This document shows positions 1 to 5,052 of a DNA stretch of 5,052 bases, one piece after another. The DNA is taken from assembly GCA_019745755.1 (NCBI GenBank), contig JAIESS010000206.1:1-5052 (forward strand). Reading direction: 5' to 3'. This stretch comes from Alphaproteobacteria bacterium. Lineage in GTDB: Bacteria; Pseudomonadota; Alphaproteobacteria; Paracaedibacterales; JAKBAR01. The stretch's first letter is position 1. Each line of letters starts with the position of its first letter. The position numbers and the translations under genes were made by a program. The notes below the pieces were generated by a model. It did no database searches. It was given only the letters and a program-made list of their open reading frames with translations, and had not been told where the DNA came from.

Positions 1-668
1 ATACCAAGAGGGCCATAAATTTCCTCCTGCATAACGTTAGCGAGAGGTTTACCGGTAGCTTTTTCCACAACAATACCGGCTATCCCCACCATAATATTGC
101 TGTAGCCATAAGTTTCACGGAACTTTGCCTTGAAGGGAAGGTAGCGCATATTATGCACCACTTCTTCCTGGGGCAAATTCCCATGCCACAAGGAATCTCC
201 TGCAAAATCATCAAGCCCCACACAATGACACAAAAGATCACGAATACGAAGGTCATCGGATATATTTTTATCTGCAAGCTCAAAATCAGGCAGATATTTT
301 TTTACCTTATCATCAAGAGACAGTACGCCCTTTTGAGCAAGAATCGTAATGAGTGTTGCCGTAAAGTTTTTGGTCACGGATGCCATTTGAAATACAGTAT
401 CTGCGTCAACGGGTGTGTTATCGCTTAAGGATAGTGTACCAAAACTCTGTGTGTAGACTTTACCATCCTTCACAACAACAAGGGCCATCCCCGGTGTTTG
501 AAAAATATCACGATATTGTTCGATATATTTTTCAATGTTTGGCATGAGTGATGCCACATCCGCACGCACTGGAGACGTTTTTTTACCTGCGTAAACACCT
601 TGAATCCCGCATTGAATAAGAAAAGCACAAAGAATGAATGCATAACGTAGCAAAACAAATAACCTCAA
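1..668 (-). CDS. Serine hydrolase, class C beta-lactamase/PBP4*-like family; N-terminal part, runs off left edge
   Basis: I read 222 codons with no stop before the edge. Residues 1-27 look like a Sec signal peptide: R2 and R8, a hydrophobic stretch from about 9 to 20, and a possible cleavage site VYA|G at 27/28, so the enzyme should act in the periplasm or outside. The catalytic SxxK motif is S97-V-T-K100 inside QMASVTKNFTATL, and the second motif is Y189-S-N191. Family knowledge makes S97 the acylated nucleophile. The third motif (KTG or HxG type) would lie beyond the edge. Members include peptidoglycan DD-peptidases, AmpC lactamases, esterases and D-amino-acid hydrolases, so the substrate cannot be assigned. 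The usual LLTHTSGL motif reads LLCHCVGL at 145-152. The start is inferred as TTG (666-668): an in-frame TAG at 687-689 limits the frame, no ATG or GTG lies between, and the first in-frame ATG (residue 42) would remove the signal peptide. TTG at 651-653 is the alternative. Confidence 0.88.
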   Translation of the reverse strand, partial: MRLFVLLRYAFILCAFLIQCGIQGVYAGKKTSPVRADVASLMPNIEKYIEQYRDIFQTPGMALVVVKDGKVYTQSFGTLSLSDNTPVDADTVFQMASVTKNFTATLITILAQKGVLSLDDKVKKYLPDFELADKNISDDLRIRDLLCHCVGLDDFAGDSLWHGNLPQEEVVHNMRYLPFKAKFRETYGYSNIMVGIAGIVVEKATGKPLANVMQEEIYGPLG

Positions 669-678
669 AAAAAAATTA

Positions 679-683
679 CCTCC
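679..683 (-). promoter_or_regulatory. Ribosome binding site GGAGG for the serine hydrolase
   Basis: On the minus strand GGAGG, followed by T, lies 10 bases before the TTG at 666-668. The spacer contains nine consecutive T residues (667-675 on the minus strand). A strong Shine-Dalgarno at this distance is the main support for TTG 666-668 over TTG 651-653, which would be 25 bases away. Confidence 0.65.
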
Positions 684-756
684 CCACTATATAACAATAG
701 AAAAATAAACAAAATATTAACTTTTTTAGTTTTAGATAAAAGAAAGAGCACTAAAA

Positions 757-761
757 AAGGA
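757..761 (+). promoter_or_regulatory. Ribosome binding site AAGGA for the Q-rich membrane protein
   Basis: AAGGA lies 9 bases before the ATG at 771. An ATG overlapping this site at 761-763 is out of frame with the long reading frame, so the site supports 771 as the start. Confidence 0.7.
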
Positions 762-770
762 TGCGTTCCT

Positions 771-1625
771 ATGAAAGATTATCAAAACGACTATGAACCA
801 AGCTACACGGTTCATTTAAGCCAACGTGCTACTGCTATGGTTAGGTCTATGGCAATTTTTTGCTTAACAGTTCTACTCATTACAGGGGCGGGATTATTTT
901 TTGCTTTTTACACGGAACGGTTTAGCATTATTTCCGGCGATCAGGGTATTTATGTGTTTGACCGAAAGGACATTCACCTCAATCACTGTAATTCTGATGG
1001 TGAGTGTAATGCGGTTAATCTCATAAAATCACCGGCTGAACTTGCAAGTATCCAAGCTCTTGTTGGTCCATCAACAGGAAATATGGGGGCAGGGAATAAT
1101 CTGCTTAATCCCCTTAATCAGCAACAGTGTAACCAACAACAGGGCCAACAAAATGTTAGAGGAAGCGGCACACAAGCGTCTATTCTGGGTCAAGGTATTC
1201 CAAAAACACTACCAACAGCAAACATTCAAAACCAAATGAATGCAGCTCAACAACAGGTCAATGCCCAGATGAATACCGGTCAAAACGTAATGCAACAACA
1301 ACCACAGTTACAAGCACCTGTCATGCCCCAAGCAATACAGCAGCCTATGCCGCAATCCTTACCACCCGTAGTGCAACCTCAAATGCAACAATTTCAACCG
1401 CCCCAACAAAATTCATTTGTAGCCCCCCAGCAACCCCAAGCCTTTGCACCACAACAAGACTTTACTCAACCTCAGGGTAATTTTAATGATGACACAGGTG
1501 ACACGGGTGATGACAACGTAGACAATGGTGATAATGCAGGTGACGCAGAAGATGATTCAACACCTATTGATCCGAATGCCCTCGATGATGGCACAGGTGT
1601 TCTTGGCGATATTGGCCAGCAATAA
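771..1625 (+). CDS. Hypothetical single-pass membrane protein with Gln/Pro-rich segment and acidic Asp/Gly tail
   Basis: I do not recognise a family for this 284-residue protein. A short N-terminal segment with K2, R19 and R25 precedes one strongly hydrophobic helix at about 27-47, predicting an N-in signal anchor with the rest outside the inner membrane. Residues 48-100 look like a small folded stretch (FSIISGDQGIYVFDRKDI) with C73 and C79 in a CX5C spacing. From about 117 to 236 roughly one residue in three is Gln, with many Pro, Asn and Met and repeated APQQ/QPQ words. This part is probably disordered. Residues 239-273 are Asp/Gly-rich and acidic. Gln is encoded by both CAA and CAG, which argues against recent triplet-slippage expansion. 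A good ribosome binding site, an 855-base frame and the anchor support a real gene. It is flanked by unrelated genes, divergent on the left and convergent on the right, so it appears monocistronic. A scaffold, adhesion or envelope role is possible but unsupported. Confidence 0.8.
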   Translation: MKDYQNDYEPSYTVHLSQRATAMVRSMAIFCLTVLLITGAGLFFAFYTERFSIISGDQGIYVFDRKDIHLNHCNSDGECNAVNLIKSPAELASIQALVGPSTGNMGAGNNLLNPLNQQQCNQQQGQQNVRGSGTQASILGQGIPKTLPTANIQNQMNAAQQQVNAQMNTGQNVMQQQPQLQAPVMPQAIQQPMPQSLPPVVQPQMQQFQPPQQNSFVAPQQPQAFAPQQDFTQPQGNFNDDTGDTGDDNVDNGDNAGDAEDDSTPIDPNALDDGTGVLGDIGQQ

Positions 1626-1626
1626 A

Positions 1627-1688
1627 ACACAAAAGAGACATAATGGTTTTTGGAAAAAATATGAAAATTTTTCTCTTATCCGTTGTGT
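1627..1688. terminator. Possible bidirectional terminator between convergent genes
   Basis: Nested complementary arms fill the gap between the two convergent stop codons. ACACAA (1627-1632) pairs with TTGTGT (1683-1688), and directly inside it AAGAGA (1633-1638) pairs with TCTCTT (1672-1677), leaving a five-base bulge at 1678-1682. CATA/TATG (1639-1642/1660-1663) may add a third segment. On the minus strand the closing arm is followed by TTTTATT, as expected for a factor-independent terminator serving the hydroxylase gene. The stem is AT-rich and the enclosed loop is large, so the call is tentative, and it is weaker for the plus strand, which lacks a T-run. Confidence 0.3.
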
Positions 1689-1692
1689 CTTC

Positions 1693-2910
1693 TCATACAC
1701 CCATGGCCTTTTTCATTAAAAAGCGCTTGAGAGGCGGAACGCGGTTCACAATCCCAAGACCGTAAGAACGCAGCACATGAAGGGCATTTGTTCCAGGACC
1801 TTCCGGCGCAATGCCAAATAGCTTAATAAGGCTATGGGTTATATAGAGTAAAGGTTTTTGGTCCCGTTGACGCTTACGATTGTAGGCTGTAAGAAGTGTT
1901 TTTGCCCCCATATCAAGACCAAGGCTATGGGCATGTAGAACAAGATCCCACAGCACTTTTGCATCGCGCCATCCTAAATTTACCCCCTGCCCTGCTACGG
2001 GATGCATCACATGACCAGCGTCACCAACAAGAGCATAGCGATCCCCCACAAGGGATGATGTTTTAAGATAACTTAATGGGTAGAACATACGCTTTGATGC
2101 AAAGGATAAGGACCCAAGGTAGGGAAAAATGGTTTGAAGCTGCGCTAAAATATCAGACTCATCCTTATCTTTTAAATTATCCTTAGAGCTCCAAACAATA
2201 GCACTTTTGTGAATCCCCTTGCCATCCACTGCTGTTGCTAGGGGCAACAAAGCAAGAGGCCCCCTTGGGTGAAAAACTTCAAAGGCTGTATCATTATGAG
2301 GTTTTTCATGAATCACAGTCCCCACCATAGCTGTTTGACCATATTCTTTTTGAGTCGCCGTAATAGCAAACTGTGCCCGACTTGGCGAATGACGCCCTTC
2401 ACTCGCAACGACGAGTTTTGTTGTCACCTGTGTATTATCACTTAACGTCAGCACCATATTGTGATGATTTTGGGTGAATTTTTGAACTGTCACACCGTGT
2501 TTGAGTGTAAGGTCTTTATGCGTTAAAATGGCATCTTGAAATGTCTGACGCAGCAATGCGTTATCAATCATATACCCCATGGGGTCATCGCATCCGTTTA
2601 ACTCTTTTTGATTAAACGTCAGGCTTGACGCTGTATTAGCCTCAAACACTTTAATCGATGCAATAGGATTCACATGGGGAGAAAGAACATCCCAAAGCCC
2701 TGCTTCTTTGAGGATTTGCGCTGAACCATAGGAAATTGCCGTTGTGCGACCATCCTGCAAAGATGGTGTAGCCTCCAAATTTTGCGCTTCTACAACGCCA
2801 ATGTTAAGCCCAGAATCAGACAAATGCTTTGCAATGACAGCACCCACAAGGCCTGCCCCCAAAACAACACAGTCAAAAACAACAGTGTTCAATGAATCCT
2901 GTGTAGTCAT
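1693..2910 (-). CDS. ubiH: FAD-dependent ubiquinone biosynthesis hydroxylase, UbiH/UbiF/VisC/COQ6 family
   Basis: This flavoprotein monooxygenase should hydroxylate the aromatic ring of a polyprenyl-phenol precursor during ubiquinone synthesis, probably at the inner membrane surface. The 405-residue length is normal for the family. The FAD-binding beta-alpha-beta motif is GAGLVG (18-23), followed by a terminal acidic residue in VVEAQ (E41). DGRTTAIS (53-60) matches the family's conserved Arg motif near the flavin. VVASEGRHSPSR (167-178) is the DG motif with Glu in place of Asp. GDAGHVMHPVAGQGVNLGWRD (296-316) is the second FAD motif and family signature. The ATG at 2908-2910 has AAGGA 8 bases upstream. 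The gene is divergent from ftsK across 73 bases and convergent with the Q-rich gene. Which ring position it modifies cannot be read from sequence: alphaproteobacterial homologues are also called UbiL or UbiM, and some hydroxylate more than one position, so the symbol gives the family rather than a proven orthologue. Confidence 0.92.
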   Translation of the reverse strand: MTTQDSLNTVVFDCVVLGAGLVGAVIAKHLSDSGLNIGVVEAQNLEATPSLQDGRTTAISYGSAQILKEAGLWDVLSPHVNPIASIKVFEANTASSLTFNQKELNGCDDPMGYMIDNALLRQTFQDAILTHKDLTLKHGVTVQKFTQNHHNMVLTLSDNTQVTTKLVVASEGRHSPSRAQFAITATQKEYGQTAMVGTVIHEKPHNDTAFEVFHPRGPLALLPLATAVDGKGIHKSAIVWSSKDNLKDKDESDILAQLQTIFPYLGSLSFASKRMFYPLSYLKTSSLVGDRYALVGDAGHVMHPVAGQGVNLGWRDAKVLWDLVLHAHSLGLDMGAKTLLTAYNRKRQRDQKPLLYITHSLIKLFGIAPEGPGTNALHVLRSYGLGIVNRVPPLKRFLMKKAMGV

Positions 2911-2918
2911 GCGCCCAT

Positions 2919-2923
2919 TCCTT
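2919..2923 (-). promoter_or_regulatory. Ribosome binding site AAGGA for the UbiH-family gene
   Basis: On the minus strand AAGGA sits 8 bases before the ATG at 2908-2910, confirming that start. Its DNA overlaps the candidate -35 box for ftsK on the opposite strand. Confidence 0.7.
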
Positions 2924-2950
2924 GGTATTTCAGTAAAACTCTGCTATAGA
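2922..2950 (+). promoter_or_regulatory. Candidate sigma70-type promoter for ftsK
   Basis: TTGGTA (2922-2927) and TATAGA (2945-2950) each match four of six bases of the TTGACA/TATAAT consensus and are separated by exactly 17 bases. Transcription would begin near 2957, giving a leader of about 27 bases that includes the A9 tract before the ftsK ATG at 2984. The short divergent gap leaves little room for an alternative. No transcription data are available, so this rests on consensus matching only. Confidence 0.4.
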
Positions 2951-2983
2951 TTAGCGTAAGCGCAAAAAAAAATCCCTTGTTTT

Positions 2984-5052
2984 ATGAAAAAGACGCTCTT
3001 ACCCCTTGGTTTAATGGAAACATTTGCTCATTTTATGGAAAGACTCATGAGTTTGGGTCTTTTAGGCATCGCATGTCTTGTAGCAACCACCCTATATTAC
3101 CACAACCCCTTGGATGCATCGTTTAATATGGCAACGGTACGCGCTATAACCCATCCTTTTGGTTTTTTGGGATCCTATACTGCGGACGCGCTTTGGCAAC
3201 TTTTTGGTGTCTATGCTTACGGCATCGTTTTTTTTGTTATCAGTTATAGCATACGGCTTTGGCAACTCAACCGTCTCAGTCTTTTTATACGACCTCTTAT
3301 TCTCATAACAAGCCTTGTTCTTTTGGGTGTCGGTACAGCGTCCTTTATTGGTATCCGAGCAGGGACGATTGCTTGTGTCATCACGCACTATCATGCTGCG
3401 CCTTATCTTAATGTCTACACACTCACCCTGATTCAAATAAGTGCCATAGCCTTAGGCGCAGGACTTTTTTGTTTTTCCTGCACCATTCCTTTTTCATGGA
3501 AAAAAGTTTACAGCGGCATTCAAAAAGGACTAAGTCATTTGGAACACTGGGCTTACGTCCTCTATGGTATTGTTAAATTCGGTCAACCCCTTGTCAAAAA
3601 CACGGCACAAAGCTTATGGCAGCGCTTGGACAAAGACCGTGATTTTACCGTAAAAGGATTTTTTTCACGCAAAGAAAAAACCCATGAAGAACATACTTTT
3701 GATGTACCCCCTCCCCAAGAAAGTTTATCATCCCAACAATCAGAACAACTATCGCTTTTTGATCAAGACCATGATGATACTATGGACGATCTATCAGATA
3801 ACAATGATCTTTTGGATAATAAAGAAGACGATGTCACAAGCAGCAAGGCCATTTCTCATTTCAAAGAGTGGCTAAAGGAAAAGGATAAGAAGAAGAAACC
3901 CGCAACGGAAAAACGACAAAAAGCACCGTTGCCAGCACTTCTCACCGGATTTGACCTACCTGCTGTTGACCTTCTTGACCCTGCCAAAGCATCACGTATT
4001 ACCATTGACCAAAGCCTCTTAGAAACATCGGCATCAGAGCTTGAAAAAGTTCTGGGTGAATTTGGTATTAAGGGGGAGATTGTGAACATTCGCCCGGGCC
4101 CTGTTGTCACTATGTATGAGCTTATGCCCGCACCCGGCATTAAAAGCTCTCGCATTATTGGATTAGCAGAAGATATTGCACGGTCCATGTGTGCCCTTTC
4201 TGCGCGCATTGCTGTTATTCCTGGTAAAAATGTCATTGGTATTGAGCTTCCCAATCAAAGCCGTGAGACCGTTTATCTGCGTGATCTCCTTCAATCGGAT
4301 ACCTTTAAAAAAGCCAGCGGAAGCCTTCGACTCATCCTCGGTAAGGACATTGGTGGTAATCCCTCCATCGCTGACCTTGCCCGCATGCCTCACCTCCTTG
4401 TTGCGGGTACCACTGGTTCGGGCAAGTCCGTGGCCATTAATACAATGATCTTGTCCTTGCTTTATCAATATACGCCGGAACAATGCAAGTTTATCATGGT
4501 GGACCCCAAAATGTTGGAGCTCTCCATCTATAATGATATCCCCCATCTCCTCACCCCTGTAGTGACAGATCCAAAGAAGGCCGTCATTGCCCTTAAATGG
4601 GCCGTCAAGGAAATGGAAAACCGTTACCGCGCCATGTCCAAAACCGGTGTGCGCAATATCGACGGCTATAATGCGCGGTTGAAAGAAGCCAAGGAATCGG
4701 GCGAAGTTCTTATGCGCAAAGTACAAACAGGGTTTGATCCTGACTCCGGAAAACCCGTTTTTGAAACACAACCCATCGATTTGACTCTTTTGCCCTATAT
4801 CGTCGTTATTGTTGATGAAATGGCGGACCTCATGCTTGTGGCTGGTAAAGACATTGAAGCAACAGTCCAACGCCTTGCTCAAATGGCACGTGCTGCTGGT
4901 ATTCACCTTATTATGGCGACTCAGCGTCCGTCCGTCGATGTGATCACGGGAACCATTAAGGCAAACTTCCCAACGCGTATTTCCTTCCAGGTCACCAGTA
5001 AAATTGATAGCCGTACTATTCTTGGGGAGCAAGGGGCGGAGCAACTTCTTGG
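2984..5052 (+). CDS. ftsK: DNA translocase FtsK; N-terminal 689 codons, runs off right edge
   Basis: FtsK is a septum-anchored hexameric ATPase that pumps chromosomal DNA during division and activates XerCD recombination at dif. Four transmembrane helices lie at about 22-38, 73-91, 101-124 and 145-166. A hydrophilic linker (about 171-315) runs from acidic (260-283) to Lys-rich (298-313). The alpha domain follows at about 335-435, then the RecA-like motor with Walker A GTTGSGKS (475-482) and Walker B IVVIVDEMADL (D611, E612). The insert at about 573-598 (RKVQTGFDPDSGKPVFE within it) resembles alphaproteobacterial FtsK. The rest of the motor and the DNA-reading gamma domain lie past the edge. 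The linker is short compared with E. coli FtsK and contains QLSLF (255-259), a sliding-clamp-binding consensus. An in-frame TAA at 2957-2959 bounds the frame upstream. ATG 2984 has no Shine-Dalgarno; ATGs at 3014, 3035 and 3047 are alternatives that also keep all four helices. Confidence 0.96.
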   Translation, partial: MKKTLLPLGLMETFAHFMERLMSLGLLGIACLVATTLYYHNPLDASFNMATVRAITHPFGFLGSYTADALWQLFGVYAYGIVFFVISYSIRLWQLNRLSLFIRPLILITSLVLLGVGTASFIGIRAGTIACVITHYHAAPYLNVYTLTLIQISAIALGAGLFCFSCTIPFSWKKVYSGIQKGLSHLEHWAYVLYGIVKFGQPLVKNTAQSLWQRLDKDRDFTVKGFFSRKEKTHEEHTFDVPPPQESLSSQQSEQLSLFDQDHDDTMDDLSDNNDLLDNKEDDVTSSKAISHFKEWLKEKDKKKKPATEKRQKAPLPALLTGFDLPAVDLLDPAKASRITIDQSLLETSASELEKVLGEFGIKGEIVNIRPGPVVTMYELMPAPGIKSSRIIGLAEDIARSMCALSARIAVIPGKNVIGIELPNQSRETVYLRDLLQSDTFKKASGSLRLILGKDIGGNPSIADLARMPHLLVAGTTGSGKSVAINTMILSLLYQYTPEQCKFIMVDPKMLELSIYNDIPHLLTPVVTDPKKAVIALKWAVKEMENRYRAMSKTGVRNIDGYNARLKEAKESGEVLMRKVQTGFDPDSGKPVFETQPIDLTLLPYIVVIVDEMADLMLVAGKDIEATVQRLAQMARAAGIHLIMATQRPSVDVITGTIKANFPTRISFQVTSKIDSRTILGEQGAEQLL

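Larger units (their letters stand above)
669..770. promoter_or_regulatory. Divergent intergenic region between the serine hydrolase and the Q-rich membrane protein
   Basis: These 102 bases separate two divergently transcribed genes, so both promoters should lie here or just inside the genes. The stretch is strongly AT-rich. A TATAGT on the minus strand (686-691) resembles a -10 box, but it sits so close to the hydrolase ribosome binding site that transcription would start inside that site, so I do not accept it. No hexamer pair with good -35/-10 matches and 16-18 base spacing stands out in either direction. No RNA gene or convincing operator is visible. Confidence 0.4.

Noticed and set aside
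153..428. Plus-strand frame of 91 codons and minus-strand frames at 80-283 and 470-658
   Set aside because: All lie over the serine hydrolase, whose own frame carries the SVTK and YSN motifs and a signal peptide.
606..621. Lipobox for a lipoprotein signal (LIQC) in the serine hydrolase leader
   Set aside because: Gln at the position before Cys does not fit the Gly/Ala/Ser rule of the lipobox. Cleavage at VYA|G is more likely.
686..691. TATAGT as a -10 box for the serine hydrolase
   Set aside because: Transcription would begin at about 679, inside the ribosome binding site, and no -35 with more than three matches lies at proper spacing.
1042..1239. Plus-strand frames at 1042-1239 and 1525-1719
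   Set aside because: They are out-of-frame readings of the Q-rich gene, without ribosome binding sites or plausible composition.
1638..1665. Possible dif/XerCD site around CATAATGG, tempting next to ftsK
   Set aside because: Only one half-site word resembles dif. The opposite XerC/XerD arm and six-base centre are missing.
3092..3436. Open minus-strand frame of 114 codons antisense to the FtsK membrane region
   Set aside because: The plus strand encodes the expected four-helix membrane domain here. The antisense product is Lys/Thr-rich with no motif.
3856..4254. Open minus-strand frame of 132 codons antisense to the FtsK linker and alpha domain
   Set aside because: It is a shadow of the coding strand, with no ribosome binding site or family resemblance.
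4163..5044. Open minus-strand frame of 293 codons antisense to the ftsK motor domain
   Set aside because: It overlaps unmistakable FtsK sequence including Walker A and B. Its translation shows no recognisable domain and is explained by codon bias of the opposite strand.

Overview
The window looks like chromosomal DNA of an alphaproteobacterium with moderately AT-rich base composition. The best evidence is the FtsK at the right end. Its motor domain carries a short insert before Walker B and the run RLAQMARAAGIHLIMATQRP, both as I remember them from alphaproteobacterial FtsK proteins. A UbiH/COQ6-type hydroxylase divergent from ftsK fits the same group. The low-GC look and the glutamine-rich orphan could suit a host-associated lineage such as Holosporales, but that is a guess.

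Layout, left to right. (1) Positions 1-668, minus strand: the N-terminal 222 codons of an exported serine hydrolase of the class C beta-lactamase/penicillin-binding-protein family. It has SVTK and YSN active-site motifs, runs off the left edge, and apparently starts at TTG. (2) Positions 669-770: an AT-rich divergent intergenic region. (3) Positions 771-1625, plus strand: an unrecognised single-pass membrane protein of 284 residues with a glutamine/proline-rich outer segment and an acidic Asp/Gly tail. (4) Positions 1626-1692: a short convergent gap with a nested inverted repeat that may terminate transcription. (5) Positions 1693-2910, minus strand: a complete FAD-dependent ubiquinone-biosynthesis hydroxylase of 405 residues. 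(6) Positions 2911-2983: a 73-base divergent gap with a plausible promoter for ftsK. (7) Positions 2984-5052, plus strand: the first 689 codons of the DNA translocase FtsK, running off the right edge.

The genes do not form one pathway. ubiH serves respiratory quinone synthesis, ftsK serves chromosome segregation at the division septum, and the hydrolase probably acts on cell wall or another periplasmic substrate. Strand alternates gene by gene, so no operon lies inside the window.

No new multi-gene system is evident. The points most worth a second look are a perfect sliding-clamp-binding pentapeptide (QLSLF) in the disordered linker of FtsK, the orphan Q/P-rich membrane protein, and the hydrolase's TTG start with a nine-base homopolymer in its ribosome-binding spacer.
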